From: an uncultured Burkholderiales bacterium
GTDB lineage: Bacteria > Pseudomonadota > Gammaproteobacteria > Burkholderiales > Burkholderiaceae_D
Direction: 5' to 3'
NCBI GenBank assembly: GCA_937872165.1
Contig: CALMOR010000125.1
Location: 1 to 29,408 of the forward strand
Length of the DNA: 29,408 nt
Below, one piece after another: positions 6,835-15,200 of this stretch; the first letter of the stretch is position 1, and each line of letters starts with the position of its first letter. Made by a program: the position numbers and the translations under genes. A model generated the notes under the pieces. That model was not told the origin of the DNA. It searched no databases and saw nothing but the letters and a program-made list of their open reading frames with translations.

Positions 6835-8970
6835 GTGGCTTTCATCACGCGTATCCACCTGCAGTCCGAAGCCACCGAGTGCGGACTCGCGTGCCTAGCG
6901 AACATCGCGGGCCATCACGGCCTTCGTACCGACCTGCGCGATCTGAGGCAGCGCTTTCCGGTGTCGCTCAAGGGGGCGACGCTGGCGCAGTTGATGCGGC
7001 ATGCGGACCGGCTGCACTTCTCGTCGCGAGCGCTGCGCTGCGAACCGGACGATCTCGCCCGGCTGCAGATGCCGTGCGTGCTGCACTGGGACCTCGACCA
7101 CTTCGTCGTGCTCGAGAAGGTCCATCGTCGCGGCCTTTCGATCGTCGACCCCGCGGTCGGCCGCCGCCAGGTCGCGCACGCCGCGGTGTCGGCGCATTTC
7201 ACCGGCATCGCGCTCGAGCTGACTCCTGCGGCGGACTTCGTCGCAGCCGACACGCGCCGACGCCTGCGACTGCGCGACCTCACCGGCCGCGTCGTCGGAC
7301 TGCGTCGCGCGCTCGGCGGCGTCCTGCTGCTCGCCGCTGCGCTGGAAGCGGTCGCGCTGGTCAATCCCATCGTCACGCAGTTCGTCGTCGACGGCGCCCT
7401 CGTCAGCGGTGATCGCGACCTGCTGGTCCTGGCCGTGATCGGCGGCACGCTGCTGCTCGGCATCGACTTCGCGCTGCGCATGGCGCGTGGCTGGATCGGC
7501 CTGCGCATCGACCAGCAGCTCGCGGTGCAATGGACCACCAACCTGTTCACGCACCTGCTGCGCCTGCCGATGCGCTTCTTCGAACAGCGGCATCTGGGCG
7601 ACATCACGTCGCGCTTCTCGTCGCTAACGTCGATCCGCAATACGCTGACCAACGGTGCGATCGCCGCGGCGCTCGACGGCGCGATGGCCTTCGCGACACT
7701 CGCGCTGATGCTCGTCTACAGTCCACGGCTCGCGCTCGTCGCGATCGCCGCGTCGCTGCTCTACGCGGTGCTGCGCATCGCATCGTATCGACCGCTGCGG
7801 ACGGCGTCGGAAGAACGCATCGTGCTGTCCGCGAAGGAGAACAGCTACTTCCTCGAATCGATCCGTGCGGCGCTGCCGCTGAAGCTCTACGGCCGCGTCG
7901 CCGAACGCGTCGCGCGCTGGCAGAACCTGATGGTCGACGTGCAGAACCGCGACCTCGCGACGCGTCGCATGAGCCTCTGGTTCACGTCGGCGAGCACGCT
8001 CATCGTCGGCGGCGAAGGGATGCTGCTGCTGTATCTGGGCGGGTTGTCGGTGCTCGAGCGCACGTTGTCGCTCGGCATGCTGCTCGCGTTCCTGGCCTAT
8101 CGCAGCCAGTTCGGCGAACGCACCATCAAGCTCGTCGATCTCGCGGTCGATGTGAGGATGCTGGGCCTGCATGCCGAGCGCCTCGCCGACATCGCGCTCG
8201 CGGCGCCCGAGGCCGAAGTCGAGGTCGAGACCGACACGGCGCGCATCGACGCGCGCCTCGAGGTCCGCAAGCTGTCGTTCCGTTATGCCGACGGCGAACC
8301 GTGGGTCCTTCGGGACATCGACCTCGTGATCGAGGCCGGCGAGGCGGTCGCCATCGTCGGGGCGTCCGGCTGCGGCAAGACGACGCTGCTGAAGCTGCTG
8401 CTCGGACTGCACGAGCCCGCCGAGGGCGAGGTCCGCATCGGCGGGAGCGATGCGTCGTTGCCCATCCGGCAACTAGGCGCGAGCAGCTATCGCGCGATGA
8501 TCGGCACGGTCCTGCAGGACGACGTGCTGCTGTCGGGTTCGCTCGCGGACAACATCGCGTGCTTCGCTCCGCGTGCGGACCGGAGCGACATCGAAGCGGC
8601 CGCACGACTGGCCGCGGTGCACGACGACATCGTCGCGATGCCGATGGGCTACCAGACGCTCGTCGGCGAGATGGGGTCGGCGTTGTCCGGCGGTCAGAAG
8701 CAGAGGGTGCTGCTCGCCCGCGCGCTCTACAAGCGGCCCCGCGTGCTGGCGCTCGACGAGGCGACCAGTCATCTCGATCTCGACAACGAACGCCGCGTCA
8801 ACGCGGCGATCCGGGCGCTGTCGCTGACCCGCATCACGATCGCGCATCGGCCCGAGACCATCGCGTCGGCCGAACGCGTCGTCGTGCTCGAAGGCGGGCG
8901 GATCGTGCGCGACGTCCGTCTGACGGCGCGGGTCGACGGCGGCGATCCGGTCGTGTGGTCGTCCGGATAG
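6835..8970 (+). CDS. C39-peptidase-containing ABC exporter (CvaB-like PCAT)
   Basis: This protein of about 711 residues has three parts. The first is a C39 cysteine peptidase at about 8-135, with Gln10, catalytic Cys16 (SEATECGLAC), His89 (WDLDHFVV) and Asp105 (IVDPAVG). The second is a six-helix exporter membrane domain at about 155-440. The third is an ABC ATPase with Walker A GASGCGKTT (509-517), signature LSGGQKQR (617-624), Walker B VLALDEA and the H-loop His671. Such proteins dimerise, remove double-glycine leaders and export the peptide using ATP. Length matches CvaB-type proteins. The GTG at 6835 is chosen because the C39 motif follows within ten residues. In-frame ATGs at 6691 and 6706 are alternatives that would add about 48 or 43 atypical residues. 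The cassette order is adaptor, precursor, exporter. Confidence 0.87.
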   Translation: MAFITRIHLQSEATECGLACLANIAGHHGLRTDLRDLRQRFPVSLKGATLAQLMRHADRLHFSSRALRCEPDDLARLQMPCVLHWDLDHFVVLEKVHRRGLSIVDPAVGRRQVAHAAVSAHFTGIALELTPAADFVAADTRRRLRLRDLTGRVVGLRRALGGVLLLAAALEAVALVNPIVTQFVVDGALVSGDRDLLVLAVIGGTLLLGIDFALRMARGWIGLRIDQQLAVQWTTNLFTHLLRLPMRFFEQRHLGDITSRFSSLTSIRNTLTNGAIAAALDGAMAFATLALMLVYSPRLALVAIAASLLYAVLRIASYRPLRTASEERIVLSAKENSYFLESIRAALPLKLYGRVAERVARWQNLMVDVQNRDLATRRMSLWFTSASTLIVGGEGMLLLYLGGLSVLERTLSLGMLLAFLAYRSQFGERTIKLVDLAVDVRMLGLHAERLADIALAAPEAEVEVETDTARIDARLEVRKLSFRYADGEPWVLRDIDLVIEAGEAVAIVGASGCGKTTLLKLLLGLHEPAEGEVRIGGSDASLPIRQLGASSYRAMIGTVLQDDVLLSGSLADNIACFAPRADRSDIEAAARLAAVHDDIVAMPMGYQTLVGEMGSALSGGQKQRVLLARALYKRPRVLALDEATSHLDLDNERRVNAAIRALSLTRITIAHRPETIASAERVVVLEGGRIVRDVRLTARVDGGDPVVWSSG

Positions 8971-8995
8971 TCGAGAGCGGGGCCGCTCGCAGAGA

Positions 8996-9037
8996 GCAGC
9001 GGTGCTCTCCTCTCGCATGCCCGCGAGGCGTGATCCG
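8996..9037. repeat. REP-like repeat, copy A
   Basis: This copy reads GTGCTCTCC, then a pyrimidine stretch, then GCATGCCCGCGAGGCGTGATCC. The imperfect palindrome (CATGCC against GGCGTG) follows the same word order as the copies at 9217, 9383, 9524 and 9633. It begins 26 bases after the exporter stop. Confidence 0.4.
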
Positions 9038-9216
9038 TCGGTCGCGGATGACGCATCGCTGCCCGCCTCTTCGCCATGGCGAAGGCCGCCGGAGGCGGCT
9101 CGCCCTCGCTGCGCGGACCTCGGCCACGGCCTCCGCCGGGCCGGCGCCGGAGGAGTCGTGACGATCTCCTCTTCGTCGTTCCGCTGCGCGGGACCGACGG
9201 TGATGTGATGAAGTAC

Positions 9217-9260
9217 CGCTGCTCTCCTTTTTGTTCTGCCGGCGAAGGCCGGCATCCTCG
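9217..9260. repeat. REP-like repeat, copy B
   Basis: CGCTGCTCTCC and a T5 run are followed by a perfect stem-loop: TGCCGGC at 9237-9243, loop GAAG, GCCGGCA at 9248-9254, then TCC. This is the best-preserved copy. It closely resembles the isolated copy at 2074-2115 in layout. Confidence 0.5.
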
Positions 9261-9382
9261 CTCGCCGATCGGGGCAGCGGCGACTGAACTCCCGCTTCTG
9301 CCACGCCGACACGAGCGAGGCGGCGCCTATTCCTTCGTTGTCGACGGGCTGCCGTGTCGTTCACGTGGCGCCGTGGCGACGA

Positions 9383-9455
9383 GCGTCGCTGCGTCCTTCG
9401 TCGTCGTACGGCGGAGGCGGTTATTCGAGTCGCTCGCTCCATCGACTAAGCACGG
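9383..9455. repeat. Long diverged direct repeat, copy C
   Basis: This copy aligns end to end with 9524-9594. Both begin GCGTCGCTGC and end with TCGA(C/CG)-AAGCACGG after a shared AGTCGCTC word. The centre, where the palindrome would be, is degraded (GTACGGCGGAGGCGG). Confidence 0.45.
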
Positions 9456-9523
9456 TTTCAGCTGCACGCCTTCGCAGCGGTGGCAAATGAGGGAAGCGGT
9501 GTGCTCTTCGCATCGTCGACGAA

Positions 9524-9594
9524 GCGTCGCTGCTCCCGCTCGTCATTCCGGCTAGGGCGCGTATCGAAGTCGCTCCCCCGTCGACGAAGCACGG
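9524..9594. repeat. Long diverged direct repeat, copy D
   Basis: This is the partner of 9383-9455, displaced by about 140 bases. It carries GCGTCGCTGCTC, TCATTCCGG in the palindrome position, then GAAGTCGCTC and GACGAAGCACGG. Confidence 0.45.
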
Positions 9595-9632
9595 ACCCGG
9601 ACCCGGCCCTCGCCGACATCACCGGGACGAAG

Positions 9633-9677
9633 CGACGCTGCTCGTCTCCCGATCGTTCCCGCGAAGGCGGAAGCCGG
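9633..9677. repeat. REP-like repeat, copy E
   Basis: GCGACGCTGCTC is followed by TTCCCGCGAAGGCGGAAGCC, an imperfect palindrome around a GAAG loop. It lies about 109 bases from copy D and shares the GACGAAGCG(T/A)CGCTGCTC lead-in (9517-9535 and 9626-9643). Confidence 0.45.
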
Positions 9678-9750
9678 ACGGGCATCGGCATGAGGGCACG
9701 GACATCGAGCAGCGATACGGGCCTCGGCGACATCCGTGCACGTCGAGACT

Positions 9751-9789
9751 TCGGCCACGGACCTCGGCCACGGACCTCGACCACGGACC
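9751..9789. repeat. Three tandem 13-bp repeats
   Basis: TCGGCCACGGACC occurs at 9751-9763 and 9764-9776, and TCGACCACGGACC at 9777-9789. The array ends eight bases from the stop codon of the RND pump. A related ACCTCGGCCACGG word also occurs at about 9118-9130. Confidence 0.7.
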
Positions 9790-9796
9790 GCGACCG

Positions 9797-12700
9797 TCAT
9801 CCGCCCTCGTCGGGCGACTGCGGATCGTTCGACGCGATCGCGCCGCCGAGGGGGCCCTGCCTGCGACGCCGCTTCTGCTCGTCGGCCTCGGCTTCGCGGG
9901 CCTCGCGCGCCGCACGGCGTCCCGCGCCGCCGGCGAACCAGGTGCGGGTCATCACCTCCCAGCGATCGAGGTACGAATAGATCACCGGCACCACCACGAG
10001 CGTCAGCAGCGTGGAAGTCAGCACCCCGCCGATGATCGCGCGGCCCATCGGCGCCTGCTGCTCGGCGCCTTCGCCGAGGCCGAGCGCGAGCGGGAACATG
10101 CCGAACACCATCGCGGCCGTCGTCATCAGGATCGGTCGCAACCGCACCTGCCCGGCTTCGAGCAGCGCGTCGACGCGCGACAGACCCTCGCGCTGGCGTT
10201 GGTTCGCGAAGTCCACCAGCAGGATGGCGTTCTTCGTCACGAGACCCATCAGCATGATGAAGCCGATGATCGAGAAGAGATTGAGCGTGGTCCTCGTCAA
10301 CAGCAGCGCGAGCAGCACGCCGATCAGCGAGAACGGCAGCGCCGTCATGATCGCGATCGGCTGCAGCAGGCTCGCGAACTGCGACGCGAGGATCAGGTAG
10401 ATGAACACGATCGCGAGCAGCAGCGCACTGCCGGCCGCCGCGGCGGACTCGTCCTGGTCCTGTTGCTGCCCGCCGATGTCGAAGCGATAACCGGCCGGCA
10501 GGCTCTCCTTCATGTCGGCGATGATCTTCTGCACGTCCTTGCCGATGTCGCCCGACGGGCGGCCCTGCGCGTTCGCGTACACCGCCTGTCGACGCTGCAG
10601 GTCCTGACGCTTGATCACCTGCGGGCTCTCCGACTGCGCGATGGTCGCGACCTGACGCAACGGCACCAGCTGCGGAACGATCATCCCGTTCGAGTCGGTC
10701 ATGGTCTTGCCGGTGGTGAGCAGCAGGTCGCCGACATCGGACGCGATGGTGCGACCGGACTTCGGCAGCTGCACGTTGACCTCGTAGTTCTGGCCGTCGG
10801 AGCCGAGCCAGTAGCCGGCTGTCTCGCCGGCCACCAGCGGGCGCAACGCGTTGCCGATGCGCTGCACCGTCAGGCCGAGGTCGCTCGCGACGTCGCCGTT
10901 CGGACGGATCGACAGCGCCGGCGTGCCGGGCTTGAGGCTGGTCTCGAGGTCGACGATGCCCGGAATCCTGCCGACCCGCGCGGCGAGCTCGGTGGTGATC
11001 TCGTTGAGCTTGCCGACGTCGGGCCCGAGGATCGCGACGAACACGGCCTGTCCGAAGCCGATCGACAACGTCACGCCGGGGATGTGCGAGACGCGGTCGC
11101 GGATCACCTGCTCGATCTGCTTCTGCGAACGGGTGCGGTCCTTGCGCGGCTTCAGCTTCAGCTGGATGCGCACCGACGTGCGGTCCTCGCCGAAGACGCT
11201 GACGTCGGTCGCGAGGATCTCCGGCAGGTCGGCGAGGGCCGCTTCGACCTGACGCGACTTCTGGTCGGCGTATTCGAGGCTGACGCCGGGCGGCGTGGTC
11301 AGGCGCAACGCGATCCAGCTCTGGTCGACGTCGGGGATGAACTCGCTGCCGATGCGGCCCGACGCGAGCAGCGCGAACGCGGCGATCAGCGACGCGAACG
11401 CGCTCCAGAGCACGAGGCCGCGCGGCGTCACCGAACCCACGCCGCGATAGAGCGCCCGCGTGGACCGGCCCTTCCAGCGCATCGGCTCGCCCGTCTTAGC
11501 GAGCAGCATCGACAGCAGGTCGACGACCAGCAGCACCGCGACGAGCGGCAGGCAGAGCGCGAACAGCAGCCAGTGAGCGGGCCGCCAGAAGCGGAACACG
11601 CGCGGACCGAAGGCCCAGGCCAGCAGCCGGCCGTAGACCCGATGCATCCATTGCACGAAGTGTTCGAACGCATCGAGCACGACGCGCAGCGGCCAGAAGC
11701 GCAGCATCCGCGACTTCTCGGCCGGGTCGTGCCACAGGCTCGACAGCATCGGGTCGAGCGTGAACGAGACGAAGAGCGACACCAGCACCGCGGCCGTGAC
11801 CGTGATGCCGAACGCGAAGAAGAACTTGCCGATGATGCCGTTCATGAACGCGACCGGCACGAACACGGCCACGATCGCGAAGGTCGTCGCCATCACCGCG
11901 AGGCCGATCTCGTTGGTGCCGTCCTCGGCCGCCTGGCGATGGCTCTTGCCCATGTGCAGGTGACGCACGATGTTCTCGCGCACCACGATCGCGTCGTCGA
12001 TCAGCAAGCCGATGCAGAGCGACAGCGCCATCATCGTCATGAAGTTGAGCGTGAAGCCGAACATCTTGAGCACGATGAAGGTCGACATCACCGCGATCGG
12101 CAGCGTGAGGCCGGTGATGATGGTCGAGCGCCAGCTGCGCAGGAACAGGAAGACGATCAGCACCGTCAGCAGGCCGCCTTCGACCAGCGTCTTCTTGACG
12201 CCGTCGAGCGAGTTCTGCACCCAGTCCGAGTTGGCGTACAGCTCGCGGATCTCGACGCCCGGCGGCAGACGCTTCGTCAGTCCGGCCACGGCGGCCTTCA
12301 CGGCCCCGCCGGTCTCGACGATGTTGGCGTCCTGGATCTTGTAGACCTGCACCGAGATCGCGGGCCGGCCGTCGTTGCGACCGACCGACTGCGCTTCCTG
12401 TTCGCCGTCGACGATGGTGGCGACCTGGCTGAGGAAGACCGGCGCGTCGCCGATGCCCGACGACCCGAGCGAACTGATGCCGACGCTGCCGCCGCGCCGC
12501 GCGACGATGATGCGGCCGAAGTCCTCGACGTTGCGGATCTTCCCCTCGACGCGCACCAGCGTCTCGTTGTGCTCGTTGCTGATGAGGCCGGCCGGCACGT
12601 CCTGGTTGGCCTGACGGATCGCGTCCATCACCTGGTCGATGCCGATGCCGTACGACGCCATGCGGCGCGGATCGATCTGGATCTGGATCTGCCGCGACGT

Positions 12701-13252
12701 GCCGCCCGCGAACGCGACGCGCCCGACGCCCGCGGCCTTCTGCAGGTCCTTGACGATCACCTGGTCGGTCAGCGTCGTCAGGTCGCGCAGGCTGCGCGGC
12801 GAGGGACCGGGCAGCGAGCGCACCGACAGCGTCACGACCGGTTGTTCGTTCTCCTGGTCCTGGCGATTGATCAACGGGTCCTTCGCGTCCTTCGGGAACG
12901 TCGTGCGGACCTGGGCGATGCGGTCGCGCAGGTCCTGCGTGGCCTTCGGAACGTTCGCGTCGAGCTGGAACTCGATGTACGACTGCGACATCCCTTCCCA
13001 CGAATTGGAGCGGATCTTCTTGATGCCGGAGATCGTGTTGACCGCGTTCTCGATCGGCTTCGTGATGTCGTTCTCGATCGCCTCGGGCGACGCGCCGGGA
13101 TAGAGCACGGTGACCGTGAAGACCGGTGCGCTGATGTCGGGCAACTGCTCGACGCCGAGCCGGTTGTAAGAGACCACGCCGAGCACGACGAGGGCGACCA
13201 TCACCATCGCCGCGAAGACGGGGTTGTTGATCGAGACCTTGGTCATCCACAT
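9797..13252 (-). CDS. RND-family multidrug efflux pump, inner-membrane subunit
   Basis: This 1151-residue AcrB/MdtB-like hydrophobe/amphiphile efflux transporter starts with TM1 (NNPVFAAMVMVALVVLG), followed by the PN1 motif VLYPGASPE. TM4 carries the proton-relay pair Asp419-Asp420 in GLLIDDAIVVREN. The C-terminal half has the TM10 motif KNAILLVDFANQRQREG. The protein is about 100 residues longer than usual. Much of the excess lies in the cytoplasmic link between TM6 and TM7, at about 510-610, where an unexpected hydrophobic stretch appears at about 561-586. The C-terminus is a charged Arg/Glu tail. It is the last gene of a minus-strand operon after the adaptor and a PN1-only protein, 39 bases after the latter. 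No outer-membrane factor is encoded, so TolC must come from elsewhere. MWM at the start leaves Met1 or Met3 possible. Confidence 0.92.
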   Translation of the reverse strand: MWMTKVSINNPVFAAMVMVALVVLGVVSYNRLGVEQLPDISAPVFTVTVLYPGASPEAIENDITKPIENAVNTISGIKKIRSNSWEGMSQSYIEFQLDANVPKATQDLRDRIAQVRTTFPKDAKDPLINRQDQENEQPVVTLSVRSLPGPSPRSLRDLTTLTDQVIVKDLQKAAGVGRVAFAGGTSRQIQIQIDPRRMASYGIGIDQVMDAIRQANQDVPAGLISNEHNETLVRVEGKIRNVEDFGRIIVARRGGSVGISSLGSSGIGDAPVFLSQVATIVDGEQEAQSVGRNDGRPAISVQVYKIQDANIVETGGAVKAAVAGLTKRLPPGVEIRELYANSDWVQNSLDGVKKTLVEGGLLTVLIVFLFLRSWRSTIITGLTLPIAVMSTFIVLKMFGFTLNFMTMMALSLCIGLLIDDAIVVRENIVRHLHMGKSHRQAAEDGTNEIGLAVMATTFAIVAVFVPVAFMNGIIGKFFFAFGITVTAAVLVSLFVSFTLDPMLSSLWHDPAEKSRMLRFWPLRVVLDAFEHFVQWMHRVYGRLLAWAFGPRVFRFWRPAHWLLFALCLPLVAVLLVVDLLSMLLAKTGEPMRWKGRSTRALYRGVGSVTPRGLVLWSAFASLIAAFALLASGRIGSEFIPDVDQSWIALRLTTPPGVSLEYADQKSRQVEAALADLPEILATDVSVFGEDRTSVRIQLKLKPRKDRTRSQKQIEQVIRDRVSHIPGVTLSIGFGQAVFVAILGPDVGKLNEITTELAARVGRIPGIVDLETSLKPGTPALSIRPNGDVASDLGLTVQRIGNALRPLVAGETAGYWLGSDGQNYEVNVQLPKSGRTIASDVGDLLLTTGKTMTDSNGMIVPQLVPLRQVATIAQSESPQVIKRQDLQRRQAVYANAQGRPSGDIGKDVQKIIADMKESLPAGYRFDIGGQQQDQDESAAAAGSALLLAIVFIYLILASQFASLLQPIAIMTALPFSLIGVLLALLLTRTTLNLFSIIGFIMLMGLVTKNAILLVDFANQRQREGLSRVDALLEAGQVRLRPILMTTAAMVFGMFPLALGLGEGAEQQAPMGRAIIGGVLTSTLLTLVVVPVIYSYLDRWEVMTRTWFAGGAGRRAAREAREAEADEQKRRRRQGPLGGAIASNDPQSPDEGG

Positions 13253-13291
13253 GGCGCTTCTACCTTCGTGACGATGTTCGGGCGAGGCGCT

Positions 13292-13759
13292 TCACGAGGC
13301 GCCCGGGGGTTCGCGATGCCATGCGATCAGCGGCTGGCTGGCGTCATGCGGCAGTCGCGTCCGGATCTGGTCGAGGCGCGCGCGCAGGGCCGAGGCCGTG
13401 CTCGACGCGTCGGTCCGCACGTCGAACGAGACCTGTGTCTGCGCACGCGAGCCGACGACGGTGGAATGCACCTGCTTCACGCCGGGAAGGGTCTTCACTG
13501 CCTGCTCGATCCGCGACGTGACCTCCTTCTCCATCCGGTACGCCGATCCGCCGAGCCACTTCACGTCGATCGTGAAAACGAGCGCGGGGATCACCACCGG
13601 CGGTGCTGCGCGACCGCTCAGGTCGGGGCTCTTCGCGACCGGCGCCGGCGGCGTCGGGGCCTGTGCGCGGACCTCCGCGACGAGCAGGCAGGCGATCACG
13701 AACACGATCGCGGTGGACGGGGTCACGGTGCGCTTGGGTCGGGGGGTCTTCGTCCGCAT
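13292..13759 (-). CDS. Periplasmic stand-alone RND PN1-like protein
   Basis: This 155-residue protein has a Sec signal peptide: basic MRTKTPRPKR, a hydrophobic core at about 16-28, and a cleavage-like VRA-QA at about 30-34. A Pro-rich linker follows. Residues 61-145 then align without gaps to residues 44-128 of the neighbouring RND pump, with about 30 of 85 positions identical by eye. Shared elements include VFT.DV, the G.S turn, E.A..T, F at the strand centre, and LR.R..Q.RT and DA..PLI near the end. This is the PN1 porter subdomain without its membrane domain. It lies between the adaptor and the pump, so it is probably co-expressed and may sit at the pump entrance. No named family was recognised. 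The start is set by the signal peptide; ATGs at 13795 and 13807 are alternatives. Confidence 0.7.
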   Translation of the reverse strand: MRTKTPRPKRTVTPSTAIVFVIACLLVAEVRAQAPTPPAPVAKSPDLSGRAAPPVVIPALVFTIDVKWLGGSAYRMEKEVTSRIEQAVKTLPGVKQVHSTVVGSRAQTQVSFDVRTDASSTASALRARLDQIRTRLPHDASQPLIAWHREPPGAS

Positions 13760-13845
13760 GGCGGGTCTCGCTCGTGTCACGCATCGATCGCGCATCGCTG
13801 CAGCCATCACGATCGTGGCACGACCGTCGGGGATGCGGGGAACAG

Positions 13846-14994
13846 TCAGTTGGCGGCCTGCGCGGTCGAAGCCTTGATCTTCGCGACCGCCGGGCCGCCT
13901 TCCTTCAGGTTGTCGAACTTGCCGACCACGACCGGCGTGCCGGGAGGGACGCCGGACTTGATCTCGACGCGGCCCGTCGTCTCGTCGCGCACGCCGAGCA
14001 CCGCGGTCCGCCGGGTCAGCTTGCCGTCCTCGATGGTCCATACGATCGGGACGCCGGCGTCGCTCTGGATCGCGGTCAGAGGCAGGGTCGGTCGGGGCTC
14101 GCCCACGGCCAGACGGATGACGCCGTTGGCGAACATGCCGCTCTTGAGGACGTGATCGCGATTGGGCACGCTGAGGAACACCACGATCGAGCGGGTCCCG
14201 GGTTCGGTCGCGGGATTGATGCGGTTGATCGTGGCGTCGAAGCGGCGGTCGCTCATGCCGTCGACGCTGAGCGTCGCATGCATCCCTTTCGCGAGCGCCG
14301 CGACTTCGCCGGCCGGCACGATCGCCTGCAGTTCGATCGAATCGAGATCGACGATGTTGAAGAGCGGCGCGTCGATCGACGTCTTCTCGCCGACCTGCAC
14401 GTTCTTCCGCGACACGATGCCGTCGATCGGCGCCACCACGGTCGCATCGCGCAGGGCCTTCTGCGCGAGACGCACCTGCGCCTCGGACGCTTCGAGCTGC
14501 GCCCGGTTGGCGAGCGACAGGCTCGCGACGTTGTCGAACGCGTTCTGCGAGATGAAGCGCTTCTCGAGCAGCGACGCGTTGGTGGTGCGGTTCTTCTCGG
14601 CGATCTCGTACTGCGCGCGGGTCGCGTCGCGGGCGCCGGTCTGCTGGTCGAGCCGGGTCGCGAGATCGACCGTGTCGAGCTTCGCGATCACCTGGCCTTC
14701 GCTGACGCGGTCGCCCTCACGCACGAGGATAGCGCGGACCTCGACGGCGACCTTGGCCTTGACCGTCGCCTGGTTGACCGCGACCAGGCTGCCGGACACC
14801 GCGAGCGTGCGGGCGATGGGCTGCGACTCGAGCGCCGTGAGGTCGCCGGCACCGAACTCGAGGGCGATGGCGGGCTTGTCCTTCGAGCCGTCCTTCGTCT
14901 CGCCGCCCCGTCCGGCCAGTGCGAGACCGCCCCCGACGACGAGCACGATGACCGCGATGATCCAGGTACGACGGGAGCGCAGGAAGCGGAACAT
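13846..14994 (-). CDS. RND efflux periplasmic adaptor (HlyD/AcrA-type membrane fusion protein)
   Basis: This 382-residue adaptor starts with a basic N-terminus and a single hydrophobic segment at about 10-27. Lipoyl halves follow (VEVRAILVREGDRVSEGQVIAKLD, and ATVVAPIDGIVSRKNVQVGE after the helical hairpin). Then come a beta-barrel region and a C-terminal membrane-proximal domain with GVPPGTPVVVG. It would join the RND pump at 9797-13252 to a TolC-type channel. The ATG at 14994 begins directly before the membrane segment; a longer upstream frame gives only Arg/Pro-rich sequence. It is the first gene of the minus-strand operon. Its 5' region follows the Lrp regulator after 206 bases on the same strand. 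Confidence 0.88.
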   Translation of the reverse strand: MFRFLRSRRTWIIAVIVLVVGGGLALAGRGGETKDGSKDKPAIALEFGAGDLTALESQPIARTLAVSGSLVAVNQATVKAKVAVEVRAILVREGDRVSEGQVIAKLDTVDLATRLDQQTGARDATRAQYEIAEKNRTTNASLLEKRFISQNAFDNVASLSLANRAQLEASEAQVRLAQKALRDATVVAPIDGIVSRKNVQVGEKTSIDAPLFNIVDLDSIELQAIVPAGEVAALAKGMHATLSVDGMSDRRFDATINRINPATEPGTRSIVVFLSVPNRDHVLKSGMFANGVIRLAVGEPRPTLPLTAIQSDAGVPIVWTIEDGKLTRRTAVLGVRDETTGRVEIKSGVPPGTPVVVGKFDNLKEGGPAVAKIKASTAQAAN

Positions 14995-15200
14995 GGCGGG
15001 CCGGTGGGCGCGAGGGATTGGAAGGCGGACCGTCCGAGGCGATCCGCGGGTCGGGACCGACTCCGCGAAGCCGTGACTCGACGAGCGGCGCATTGTACGA
15101 AGGCCTGTTTTTCGACGCCACCCTGCGCCGACGAAATGCGTCCGTACGCGATGAAGCGCTGCCGGTGTCCGACGGGCGGGCGACGCCGCGCCGGGCACCG

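Larger units (their letters stand above)
8971..9796. other. Non-coding repeat-rich region
   Basis: This stretch of about 0.8 kb lies between the convergent exporter and RND pump genes. No credible gene is visible. It holds at least five diverged copies of a palindromic repeat unit and a cluster of three tandem 13-mers. It lacks an obvious T-tailed terminator for either flanking gene. Confidence 0.6.

Noticed and set aside
8971..9796. CRISPR array
   Set aside because: Repeats are diverged, of unequal length and irregularly spaced, with no uniform spacers and no cas genes nearby.
10199..14155. A 1318-codon open frame on the plus strand opposite the RND pump
   Set aside because: It is the antisense reading of a clear RND operon. 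Its translation is rich in Arg, Asp, His and Gln with no family motif, a usual by-product of GC-rich codon bias.
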